From contig JAGYVD010000001.1 in assembly GCA_021209875.1 (NCBI GenBank), forward strand, positions 4,402,001-4,466,000: 64,000 nucleotides of DNA, written 5' to 3'. Each line of letters opens with the position of its first letter. The first letter of the stretch is position 1. Position numbers and translations under genes: made by a program. Shown piece by piece: positions 12,501 to 23,716 of the stretch. The stretch is from Rosellinia necatrix. Taxonomy: Eukaryota > Ascomycota > Sordariomycetes > Xylariales > Xylariaceae. The notes under the pieces were generated by a model. That model worked only from the letters and a program-made list of their open reading frames with translations, ran no database searches and was not told the DNA's origin.

Positions 12501-13315
12501 GACGGTCGATAGATGCAACTCGCCATTCCGTTTCGCTAGAGGCCGGGTTTATGGCGAATGAAATCGACCTATCCACCCCAATGCAATGGTGGATTTCGCG
12601 TCACGGAGTTCCACCGGTCTTCCAGGGACGGAAGGATATCTATACAGAGACCAACGAGACGAAATCAACCGATGACGGACGCAAATTTGTGACCAAGGAA
12701 GTCTTGGTTCTATTCCAGGACTACTCGCAGACTATTATCACAATCCATTACGACCCGAAGGATTCTTCTCAAACTGAACTAGACCAACGACACGAACCGC
12801 CGCCTCGACCACTGCGGCAGGATGAATTAGAAGAAGCATACGAGCGATTTGGGCGACGGCTTGCTCATTCGGTCGCCTCGAAAAAAGACATAGTCGTCGG
12901 CGACGGAACACCCCACGCACTTATTCATGACTTGCTTCGGCCTCTTAAGGACGCTTTACTACCTGTTGGCAGTCGGTCATATGGCGCATTGGTGTATGCC
13001 AACTTGGCCAACGCAGCGACACAAATGAACGACGAGATCAGACCTGGTGACATTATTTCCATTCGCAATGCTAAATTCCAAGGGAAGCATGGGCCAATGC
13101 ATGCCAAATACACAATAGAAGTCGGTAAACCAGACCATGTCGCCATTGTTGCCGAATGGGACGGTACGAAAAAGAAGGTGCGTGCATGGGAGCAGGGTCG
13201 TGGGGGTAGGAAAGTCAAACAGGAGAGTTACAAGCTGGACGATCTGAGGAGTGGCGAGGTCAAGATCTGGCGAGTGATGCCTCGGACCTGGGTTGGATGG
13301 GGTTCGAAGGACTAG
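9527..13315 (+). CDS. SH3-domain actin-patch protein, Bbc1/Mti1-like (two apparent frameshifts)
   Basis: Exons about 9527-11306, 11367-11442 and 11495-13315, roughly 1,220 residues if both shifts are assembly errors. Residues 1-70 form an SH3 domain (FKVKAIFEYTSGHEDDLAF, DADWYGGEY, GIFPRNFVE). A long Pro/Ser/Glu-rich middle with many PPxP motifs follows. The last ~250 residues (from MQWWISRHGVPPVF to WRVMPRTWVGW) are the conserved C-terminal domain of fungal Bbc1/Mti1. Bbc1 binds type I myosin and Las17/WASP at endocytic actin patches (family knowledge). Exon 2 leaves phase 2 at a perfect GTAAGT donor but exon 3 needs phase 1. A second shift occurs near 11823-11832. Each lies in a run of C and is resolved by one base fewer. 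See findings. Confidence 0.85.
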
Positions 13316-14787
13316 GGTTCTGGGATCATGCCAACGTACGACTCTGTGTGGCCCATCTTGCTCCGTGTGAGCATCGATGGAAGTATAAGCACGGATAGGA
13401 GCAGTCTCGGTAGAGACAGCTTTGAACGGGAAAGATCCAGCCCTTGTAGATAATACCAGAGCAAGGACTATCCTATTTGGAGATTATCAGTTGTGTACTA
13501 CATCCCGAGAAGTAATAGTTCTATTATAGTTGTACTACAGAAGTGGGTGGAGAACTGGAATGGCTAAGAGCATTAGCTTGTGGTCGCCGAGGGCGGCATT
13601 ATAAAGATATTTGTACCTAATAGCCTTTGGCAACGCGATACCCAGGAGATCATTCGTGATTTTGTAGTGAAGCTTCCTGGTCATACGATAGCAATCTCCT
13701 ATGTAGAGCTTATTTGACTATGAGGTCACTTGATACCGATATAAGTTATTCAGTCTGGTTCAATCTTTGAGTTGGCCGGAATTTGTCAGCAGGCGAGCAC
13801 ACCGAGAAACTAAACCGAGTGTGAACGATGCGGCTACTTAGACTCTCCGCCGCATTGAAGCTTGACGAGAACTCCGTTGAGTTCACGGTCTTAGCAGCAC
13901 TGTTATATGAAGCGCTTAGGGTTGGATTGTTATGGACTGGGAGCAGCACCTATCTTGTCGCAGTCACCCTTGAACGGATAGATAGGTTTCCCCGGGAGTA
14001 GAAGTTGCGTATAGGCGGAATCCCGGGTAGGTTTGTTATCCCGTATTTCTAGAGAGCATACATGCATTAGTTAATAATACGAATAAACGCCTTCTCACTC
14101 TAGGTAGCTATGTACCTTTTTGCAACCCACATCAAGGCGGTTCCTATTCTCTAATGTTATTATTCCTTCTAAAAGGAGATGGAATCGCGCACCAAACAGC
14201 GTCGGGATTTCTAGACCCTGTTTTTGTTATAAATGATTTCCCTTGCCGAGTAGAGATACAGATGTGTGCCGGGAGGAGCCTTCTTTAATGATGGTGGAAT
14301 GTATTGATCGTCTGGGCTGAAGCCATAGTCGCTACGTCTGGGCGGCCCTTGTTATTTACTATTTAACCTAGACCGGGGAGGCAATGTTATTGATATTTTT
14401 TAGTAGTCACGATGAATTATGATTTATGCGTAGCGGAAGGCACTCTACAGGTCGGTTTTACGTCACATTGGGTCTGGATAAACTGCGCAGCATGGCTAAG
14501 TATAATCGTATGTAGATAGTTACAACCTTCCTAAGAGCAAACCTCTCAAATGCAATTCGGGAATCAGTCTCCAAAAGCATAATCAATATGTCTATGATAT
14601 GGGTAGACGGTGAAATATCACGGTTAATCAGATGTTGGTAGGTTAATATACAAGTTAAAGATGTACTCAAACAAAATATGCCTCGTCGCGGCGTCGTGTG
14701 GTTAGTTATTGTAGGTTTAGTGATGATTGTGGGTTTGTTGTTGTTTGATGTTCTTCACCCTGTAGTCTTACTGTCAATACCCAACCG
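13316..14787. other. Convergent intergenic region, BBC1-like / GRAM-VASt
   Basis: Long gap between converging genes. It is moderately AT-rich toward 14350-14650, and short frames there have no domain content. I see no tRNA, repeat array or transposon remnant. Confidence 0.5.
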
Positions 14788-17700
14788 TTACCTCTCAGTA
14801 ACGGGGTTGGTTGTTGGTTTGCCGTTTCCATCGGATTTGACCCTGGGATTATCCCTTTTACGGTCAATTACGGACTTTAGGAGGTGAAGCTTTTCCTCTG
14901 TGACCTTTATTGCTTCCTCAACCTCTCTCTCGCTCATGCGCTCTTCCTGTAGCTTATCTTCTATCGCTCGCGGTTCGGTTACTCGTTTGCGGATGGGCGT
15001 TGCATCTTCGTTCATCCGGTGAAGACCAACTCTTTCTTCTAGCCAATCCCATAAAACACCTTCTTCTCGCCTCCATATCTCTTCGTACGCCACGACACGG
15101 TCGGGATAGCTAGAAAATGCCACATCTCGCCCGTAGCCGATGCCCCTATGCTGACTATTGAAACCAAATCCGAACCACGTTGATACTAGTAGTCCAACAA
15201 GGAGGCCGTACACTACATTTCCGGTCATGACTGGTTTGAGGATATCAAGGATTGGTCCTAGAATTCCATGCAAAGGCTCGAATAAACCCCAGTCGCTGGC
15301 CTTAGGGGATGCCGAGTCAGTCGGCCCCCTAAGGGAATCCTTAGAAGTATGGTTAAGCTTGCTCTTCGCCTTTTTCTTCTTGCCCTTCACGGTTGAATTC
15401 AGAGTGGTGGTCCGGGCCCGAGAAGACACGACGGTCTTGAGGCTAGTGAATAGATCTTTCCAATATTGCGCTTGGCCGTCTTTAGCACCTTTCTCAATAG
15501 CACCTGATAACAGTTAGTTACACTACCGGCATATCGGAGGATGATCGAAATTCTTACCTTTTAGCCAGCTCTTGCCGGTCCATTCGATGGTACAGTTCAT
15601 AGTGACGCGAGTTGAATTGTTTTCCGCCCAGAAGAGACAATATTTGGTCTTGACACTAAAGAGATTGCCGTTCGGCACATCAGGTGTCTGCGTGGTGACA
15701 AGAACATTGACTGATTTCTCGAAGTCGACAGTCTCGATTGTCTCAGTAACAATGCATTTGGTTTGCTTTGGCCCTAACGAAGCATACAGGGGTTTGATAT
15801 ATGAATAAACCCGACTCCTGTTGTCATTGGTCAGTCCCTTTGTGTCCTCCATTTGCAAGTCGGTACATTTCTGATCGTTGGTCAGCCACTTTGACATCCA
15901 TGTGACGGAAGCCGGGCCAAACATGAAGTTGTAAACTTTGCCCAAAGGAGCACTGAGAATATCATCTCCGATTACTACTTCAAAATGGCCATCTGAGTCA
16001 CCACACTCGGTCGGCCCATGCGTGGCAGGCCCCGGAAAGTCGGCGATAGCCGACGATGGAGTTGTATCTGACTTGTCAGCAGCACCCCCGTTAAGTGCGG
16101 CAGCGCCGGATAATTTTCTCGAGGCAGCCTTCTCTGCGTCAGTTTCCATCAATCCTGATTCAGTGGGTTGGCTATCCGCAGGGGCATCATCGTCTTCCAG
16201 GTCCTCATCGTAAACGTCATCGTCGTCTTCGCTGTCATCGTCTTCGGACCCGGAACCGCTCTGGCTCCCAGGGGCTTCTCCATCGTCGACTTTCTCGGTC
16301 TTGTCGCCGCCTGTCCCATCGAGAGAAACACCATTAAGTGAGCTACGCAGCGTTGGATGACCGAGCTTCCAAATATTGACGATTAAATCATACGTAGAAT
16401 CGCGGCTCGTGAAGCTTGCAAACACGTGCTTTGCATGTAACGTTGAAATCATGAGCCCGTTTTTGAAAACTAAAGCTGTGCTTCTCTTCTCTACCGACAC
16501 GATTTCATCGAAACTCATAACCAATGTTGTAACCCATCCTAGAATATTGCTGCTAAAGCAGAGATGGCCCTCAGAGACATAGAGTCGCCCATGAGCGAGT
16601 ATCTCACGCTGTAAGGCACAACTATAGTCTTCAATAAGATAGTCATCATCTGGTACGCTTTTAAATAAGGCGTGGAAATCCCGATTGCGTTTCTTACTCG
16701 CCACAGCAAACCCGGTGAGTTTGGGGGCACTACCAGCCGCCGCAGGATGAGATACTGAAGCGTTGGCTGCAGCAATAGCGGCACCAATAGTGGTTCCAGT
16801 TCCTGTTGTACCGCCGGTACTACCACGCTTGCGCCTCTTCGTCTTCGAGATAGCACTCCGTATGCTAGAAGTACGGTGGGCGCTGGTTCCACCTTCGTAA
16901 ATGCTGGCTGGCGGGGTTGTATTGGCGTACTCATAAAGGGACCGAGGCCGATCCGCACTCAAGTCGTCAGGTGTGTCATCACCAACAGTAGGTACGCCTT
17001 CCGGGTCAACTGGTGCTGACTCTGAACGTGTCCGCGACTCGGCGGCAGATTTGGCAAATTTTGAAGCCGTGGGAGTAGGAGCTGTGCTTGCGGTCTCCTG
17101 GAATCCCAGCTGACTGAGGCTTAGATCACCCATACCCAGAGTCTTCACAGCAGGCTCCTGGCCAGCCATCGTCGAGTTCTTCAATTCCTCTGCGGGCGAT
17201 TCGACCTCAACACCATCATCATTGGCAGGTTGTATTTCCTTCGATCCATTCGACTTGGGCCGATTTAAACCCGGCGTCATACTAGTGTTAGTGATAGTGC
17301 TGCTTAAGGTACTAGCAGCGTTCTGTGCTGCAGACAGTACGCTGGAGAAAAAGCCTGCACCAGGCGTCTGTGGAACGGCGTTCTCGGGGGTGGGTGTCAG
17401 AGGAGCGGATACGATATTAGAAAGCTTGCTCGGGCCGATGCTCGTTGCTGAACCTGATCTCGCCCTCCTGTGCGATATCATGTTACCTGATGCCGACACA
17501 ACCACATTGGGATTAGTGATGGGCGAGTGTTTGCTTATTGGGGGAGATGAGTCGACCGGGGTTGGAGGAGTATTAACGATCACCGGACCCGCGGGACCGG
17601 AAGACGGGGGTGTATGTGGGCGGACTGATATTACAAGGGGTGGTTGGCTTTTCCTTCTGCGCGATGCTAAATCTGATTCGTGTGTATCAGGTTGCGGAGC

Positions 17701-19372
17701 AGCTGCTGGGTTTGCCTGGGTCTCCGAGCTGGCCGGGGCCTCTTGGCCTTGACGGTCGTCGTCTCGGTCCCTGTTGTCCAGTGTAGCACTCGTGTCCTTC
17801 TTGCCTCTGAAGGCGTCCTTAATCCTACCAGCAGGCGACCTTGAGCGGCGTGAGGATGAGTCGGCGGGAGGGTTTAGACTGGTTTTGCCGGTCGATGACC
17901 CGGAGATTGTCTCGTGGGATTGGTTGCTAGCGGCGACGGAGAAGGTGGCAGACCGCACGAGGCGTTCGATAGTATCTTGTTGATCCGGAGCTTGAACCTC
18001 GGGGAGATGATTGGACTGAATGATAGGAGACGAGGTGGTCAAATGGCCGATTTGAGACGGATGTGTTGAGGGCACGGCAGGCCGTCTAGAACAGGAAATT
18101 AGAATGTAATGCGGAGGTATAGCTTCCCCCGGTGATAAGGTCGTGTAAATGAGGGTATATGGACGTGTAGGCGAGGGACGAGAAGCAAAAGACACAGAGG
18201 GAGAGAAAAGTAGTATGATGTTAAGGTAGGCAGGTAGTTGTGTTGGACCAGGAGGAGAATACGTGCATGGAAATGGGGGGTGTTCAAACAAGACTAGGCA
18301 GGCGGCCTGGTGTCAGGAACGGGATGACGCTGGGTTAGGTTTGGGTGCTACGAAGGACCGCAAGTCTGACGGCTAGAAAGATGGGTCTCAGTCTACACCG
18401 GAGTCCAGGCTAGCCCTGAGATGCCAAGAACAGTGTTCCCTCGAAAGCAGGCGAGGCGCAGCTAGCTCTCTAGCAGCAATACGAGGTACGAGATGACGGA
18501 ACCAAAACAGGGCAGATGAAATATGTAGAAGAAGATTGACAAGAGAAGAAGAAAGGGTTAAACGGACGACCCGGTCGATCATGGCGACGCTTTCGGAAGT
18601 TTGGGTGGGTAAAGGTAAAGCACCTATGGTGGATGCGCGGATGTGCATATGTGTGTGTGTGGTTGGTGTATGTGTGTGTGGATATACTAGGTATCAGATG
18701 TTTATGGATGCGTGTGCAGACGCATGTATGGATGTGTTTATGTATGGATAGTGTGTGTAAATCGATCTTAACTACCTAGTAGCAGTGGGTAGGGAAAGTA
18801 CGCATCATGGATGCTCCTCATTCGTGCCCTTGAATCCTCAAGGAATATGTATGCCGTAACAAGTAGTTACGTTAGTTATGTAACTATGTGCAGGTGCCAC
18901 GCAGCATGCATAATTGGGTGAGGGTAGCCATGGCGACTAGCAGTGAAAGAGGCGTTGGCATATCTATGAGACATCGGGCAAGACAGACATGCGCAGGGCA
19001 AGGTCCAAGGTCCAAGGTCCAAGGTGAAAGTTCAAAGGTGAAGAAGGAAGGGTAAACAACTCACGACTCATGATCCCGACCCCGCATGGCGTGGGCATCG
19101 GCTTCGGCAGTCTCAACGTCGTCATCATTGCCAGCCGATTCGCTGGACTGTGTCGTCGATAATAGAGAGGCGGGCCGGGATCCGTCCGGCTCACTGTCGC
19201 GCGTGGGAGGGCGGCGCCCACGGGGATGTTCCTCGTTCTCCGTGCTCCCTAACGAGCCGAAACTCTCGTTAGATGGACGCTTCTTCCAGCGTCCCCCAAC
19301 CGCGAGCTTTCTGGGGATGAGCTTGGCAGCAGCCTTTTTACTGGCGCTGTTGCCAGTACCGGCAGCATCCAT
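14788..19372 (-). CDS. GRAM and VASt domain sterol-transfer protein (Lam/Ysp family)
   Basis: Three exons, 19372-19065, 18085-15558 and 15503-14788; phases agree (2, then 1) and give about 1,183 residues. The N-terminal ~560 residues are Ser/Pro-rich and disordered. A GRAM domain follows (about 565-680: ALFKSVPDDDYLIEDYSCAL, HLCFSSNILGW, FKNGLMISTL). Next come an acidic linker and a VASt domain (about 800-965: HFEVVIGDD, WMSKWLTNDQ, TKCIVTETIE). One membrane segment lies near 1040-1060 (VVYGLLVGLLVSTWFGFGF), with a short coiled tail. This is the Lam layout: an ER-anchored protein that moves sterol at membrane contact sites. Intron 1 is 979 nt, so exon 1 is less certain than the rest. The alternative is a start at 18291 reading through the end of intron 1. 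Confidence 0.86.
18649..18682. repeat. (GT)n-type microsatellite in long intron
   Basis: Interrupted TG/GT dinucleotide run inside the first intron of the GRAM-VASt gene. Confidence 0.85.
19000..19025. repeat. Tandem heptamer AAGGTCC, three copies plus partial
   Basis: Three exact copies of AAGGTCC followed by AAGGTG, about 40 nt inside the 5' splice site of the GRAM-VASt gene's first intron. Confidence 0.85.
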
Positions 19373-19587
19373 CGCGACAGGCGCTGGTTGGTAACTCGGC
19401 CCAGGCGCGCAAGCACGGGGCTCGGAATATTCGGGTCTCTCAAATCCGGACCTACGGTGGATAGGATGGATCGCCTTCTATTATTGTATAGCAGTGGGCA
19501 AGGATACGGATACCTTATGGCATACCCCCGAGACTCTGTAGCACAACACCTGAGGACATGAAGAAGCGGAGGAGGAGGAAGATGGCA

Positions 19588-19726
19588 GTGGTGGTGATGA
19601 TGATGATGACGATGATGATGCCGATGGCGATAGCGATGGTGATGGTGATGGATGATGGGCGATGGATGATGGGCGATGGATGATGGGCGATAGATGATGG
19701 GTGATGGATGATGGATGATGTTCAAA
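19588..19726. repeat. GATGAT / GATGG minisatellite
   Basis: About 140 nt of imperfect GATGAT and GATGGATGATGGGC units, upstream of the GRAM-VASt gene. It keeps spurious His/Pro/Ser-rich frames open on the minus strand. Confidence 0.85.
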
Positions 19727-20440
19727 ATACTTCAAGATAAAGGACAAGAATGGCGATGAAGAGAGAGCAGATGTCAAGAGGGACGGACGTTGGTGTCAAT
19801 CGCTGCCAAATTGCCAATGGATGCCTACCGAGGCCGCTCGCTCGCGCAGATGTCTGACCTACCATCCAGCGAATGCTCTTACGACTGGTTGGTTATGTCG
19901 TCGTCATGAGGCGACAAAGAGGAGCATCTGCATCTCCGACGTATGATCTAGATAAGACGGCTGCGGTGGCACGGCAACAACAGGTAACTCGCAATTGTCT
20001 ATCTTGAGTAGGAGGCTCTTGGATGAGTATGCTGCCTTTGGGAGGTGTCGAAAAGCGGGATTGGTCCTCCCGCATGCGAAGGCCAGGATGTAGTATTTAA
20101 TGAGGATGGCAGGAATTACCTACCTTAGGTAACTGCACTTTACTGCACTAATGACTTAGTAACAATTCCCGTCTGGGTAATCTATCAATTGCAAGTAGCC
20201 TAAAGTAAGTACCTACCTACCGACTTACTTACCGTCTTCGCGTGTGACATCACCACTGCCTCTGTACCATGCCCAAGTAAGAGGTAGGTATCAGATTATG
20301 AGATTTCCTGTAGAACCCCTCGATCGTTGCTTCAGATTTGCGATGGCTGTGCCCAGTCCAGCGCCAGCCCAGACTAAGCTCATCGTATGTCTAACCCGTG
20401 GGGGTACCTGATTCTAGGTGCACTACCCAGACAACCCCTA

Positions 20441-20470
20441 GCAGCCCCTGAGAGCCCCTGAGAGCCCCTG
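20441..20470. repeat. Three-copy decamer AGAGCCCCTG
   Basis: GCAGCCCCTG followed by two exact AGAGCCCCTG copies, head to tail. Confidence 0.85.
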
Positions 20471-21266
20471 GAAGACTTTATTAGTGCATTGCCAGGTCGT
20501 GTGGAAACTCCAGGTTCTGGAAGATTACGTGCCTAGCTCAAGTACTACCCACGATAGGAAGATATTGATTGTTCCGGTGTAGATAAACAGCGGGAGGAAA
20601 TGCCAGTGTACTTAGAAATTCCCAGGTTCGCGATTATTTGCACTATAGACGTGTGTGTTCTGTCTTGTAAGTACCTGGTAGAATCAGGCCCCTTCAACGC
20701 CCAAACTTGGATAGTGATGCACAGTACCTATGTACTGTAAGTAAGTAACTGTGTAGATAGGTACCTAGGCAGGCAGGTAGAGTCAACAGCTACAAATAAT
20801 TGTCAACATAGCATATCTAGGTAGGTAGTAGGTAACCTACATACTGTACGTACAGTAAGGTAGCATCAGCACCTACGGTACCAGCACTCACGGTACTGCT
20901 TGCGCGCTTAATGTAGGTACCTAACCCCGCAACGGTTACATTATTATTACCTAACGAGGTTAAATGCCGACAAGTACCTGCTTGTCATCGTACCTCATCC
21001 GGGCTTACACCTATGTCTCGCTTCCACCATTCCAAAGACCACAACTCGCCTCACATGCTGATCCCATTCCGCCTCTGTCAATGAATCTAGGAACCCCATT
21101 TCTTTAGGAGAGATACACCAATGCTATTACATTCCAGATCGCCCCCCCTCCGTCCCCCCCAACGTAGCCGCGACCCGCACTCTATTCTTTCTCCCCGACC
21201 GAGTCCCAATCTCCCGTCTGCCTTGTCCCCATCCTATCCAACAACCCACACTTTAACGGCTACAAG

Positions 21267-22875
21267 ATGGAGTCGGCACCACTGATCAAGGTATAGTTCG
21301 ATTGCCCTCGTATGTTTCGCGGATCAAACTGACCGATCAAAGGCCCACGACCATGCGAGAGCCGCATCCACCGCAACCCATACCTCAGACACTACAGTCG
21401 CCATCAATGAGCATACCAAAGCCGCCGGCGAGTTTGCCAATGCTGCCAAAGATACCAGCTCTGTTGAGGCCTTACGGACCCTCAAGTTACTCGAGCAACA
21501 CCATCGCAGGCTATCCGAATTGCTCCAATCTCCATTGCAGCTACCGTCGTCGCAAGCCTCTACCGAGACCAACCCCCAAGAAGACGAAAAAGAGGAACGT
21601 CATGGAGCTTCCGACCCGGCAGCTCTCTCGGCGAAATCATTGAATGAGAAGAGTGCGCCGCCTAAGGCAGCTCTTCTGAAGCAGCCCAGATACCCTGCGC
21701 GAGACTTAGGCGCTTCTATCGCCAGTAACTTAGCCTCCGCCCGTGGCATCCGCTCTAAATATCGTTCGCAACCGTTGAGCCCCAGTGTCTCCAACACTGA
21801 GGTTCCAGGAAACTTGGAAGGTGTGGTAAAGAAAGCCGCACCGCGGTCTAAAATGCAAGACATACTCGACAACTCAGATAGGACGAACGCCACATCTCCG
21901 GATCGAAGTGCTGGATTGGTTGAAGATGCATCTGCAAGGGGTGTACCGGGCACACAGACCACATCCAGTGATGAAGGATTCTCTAGATTTTATAGCGCTT
22001 TTGGGAGTATCATAAACAAGATCTCGGCCCCCCTAGCTTTTGCCGGACTCCCGTTGATTAACGAGGAACAGCCTGAAGAACAAAGGCTACCTCCACCGCC
22101 CGAGATGCCAACTCAGAAGCGGATCAGAGTTAGGCATTCCTCCTCTACATCTGCGGAACCGGACCTACAGAAGCTATATTCGAAGGCAGCCCTTCGCGCC
22201 GTTGCGCGGGACGGACAGTCTACGAACGATTCATTCTATGTAGTCCCCACCAGTGGTCACACGGCTTCTTACGCAAGCATATTAACCTTTGCCGATAAGG
22301 AGAAACGTAGGATGGGAGCCTCAGCTCATGTGGCCATTGGCAGTCTCCCAGGAGATCCCGACGAAGAGGATTTCGTTGACGCTAGGGAATCTCAAATATC
22401 TCACTCGCCCGCACTTAAGAGAAGAGCAGGCAAAGGCAGCACTGACAATATAGTCGAGGAGCTTTATCTAGAGAACAAAAGTCTGAAGGATATGATCGAC
22501 TTACTCAGTAAACGCCTTCACGCGTTTGAGTCAATGTCACAAAATTCGGGGATGAGGCTAGCGGAAAGTATGCGGTTGATGCGCCCTGGGTCCCCATCAT
22601 CATCAGCTGGCAAGCCCCCCGCTCACGAGCAGACGCTCGCGAACGAGATAAACGAGCTCAAGAAGCAAAACGATGACCTGATGAACAAAAATGCGGACCT
22701 GGAGAACAAAAATGCGGACCTAGAGAACCGTTATACCAAAGCCCGCAACAGTCTTGGACGGTATAGGGAGAAATGGGACCAGCTCAAGGCGGGCGCGAAG
22801 GCGCGCCGAGCTGGGAGTACCCAAGGTAATTCCGAATTTGCCGACGAAGGAATAAGGTCTCCAAGCCTAGCTTGA
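21267..22875 (+). CDS. MIT-domain and coiled-coil protein, Atg38/NRBF2-like
   Basis: Exon 1 21267-21290 (MESAPLIK), a 52-nt intron with GTATAG donor, an AAACTGAC branch-like site and an AG acceptor, then exon 2 21343-22875; 518 residues. Residues 5-72 (AHDHARAAS, INEHTKAAGEFANAAKD, EALRTLKLLEQHHRRLSELL) look like a three-helix MIT bundle. The middle is disordered apart from a short hydrophobic motif (FSRFYSAFGSIINKISAPLA). A coiled coil (LENKSLKDMIDLLSKRL, then NELKKQNDDLMNKNADLE) lies near the C-terminus. N-terminal MIT plus C-terminal coil matches Atg38/NRBF2, a subunit of the autophagy PI3-kinase complex I; this is inferred from architecture only. A 21-nt coding tandem duplication (about 22684-22728) repeats NKNADLE. 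Confidence 0.6.
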
Positions 22876-23716
22876 GTGGGAAGGAGAAGTGTAAAAAAGG
22901 TAACTCTTGTATTTCCCGAGTAATGCTAGCTACGGTCTTCAAACGGCGTGTTCAAAAGGCAGTCTTGACATGGGTGTTGAGTGTAAAGCCGGAGGCAGCA
23001 AAAGCATAGAATAAAGTCAAACTTCTTGAACCCAGTTTCTTGTGTACGGACTCATGCGTTTTCAACAATAATGTGTTATTAGCGAGGAACACCAACGTTG
23101 CCTATTAACCCGTCGTTAATCGAGCTTGGCCTACGGAGCACGCCACCATCTTTAGCGACGAGCTCTTTTTGTCAAGCGAGGCGGTACTCGCCTCAAGCCA
23201 GAGAACATGCGTCGAAAACTACCTTCCAATAGGCGGTAGTCGTGCAGGAAGTTCATATCAGAATCAGACCGGTCAGAATGTCCACCATCGAACATCAGGT
23301 ATCTATCTGTCTATGCGATAGTCAATCGTAGCCGCAATCTGCAGCGTCTATTGACTCATTAGCCCCTCTTGACAGCCACTCAGCCGATATATTTCTGGTG
23401 TCGGTCGACGACCGAGAACTTCGTGGCCATCTCAGAGTTCAGAGAGGAGGGGGCCGAAACCGGTAAGGTTACGCTCCTTTATTTCCAGCACTTTGTCTGC
23501 CTCGCCCTTGTTTTACTAGTCTCCTAAGACGGCAAAAATCACCTGCCTGCTCAACTCTCGGTATACCGAATGGTCCGGGTTAGGATATGATGTAGTGGTT
23601 GTGGCTCCGCGGCCGAGGCGGCTAGACGATCTCGCTACGGTTCATCTCAAGCCGCAAAGACACCACGACCAGCAACGCCCCCGCCCCGCATGGGATCGGA
23701 TAATAAGCAGGCGGCA
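22876..23716. other. Convergent intergenic region
   Basis: Between the 3' ends of the MIT-domain gene and the zinc-knuckle gene. No coding frame, RNA or repeat array recognised. Confidence 0.5.

Larger units (their letters stand above)
19373..21266. other. Divergent intergenic region with repeats
   Basis: Upstream region of the GRAM-VASt gene (-) and the MIT-domain gene (+). It holds a GATG-type minisatellite, a three-copy decamer at 20441-20470 and dense TAGGTAC/GTACCTA words at about 20115-20290 and 20690-20960. The last 150 nt before the plus-strand start are CT-rich. No gene recognised. Confidence 0.55.

Noticed and set aside
17222..17752. 176-codon plus-strand frame with hydrophobic stretches
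   Set aside because: Antisense of the Ser/Pro-rich N-terminal part of the GRAM-VASt protein.
19249..19777. His/Pro/Ser-rich minus-strand frames
   Set aside because: Produced by the GATG minisatellite rather than by coding sequence.
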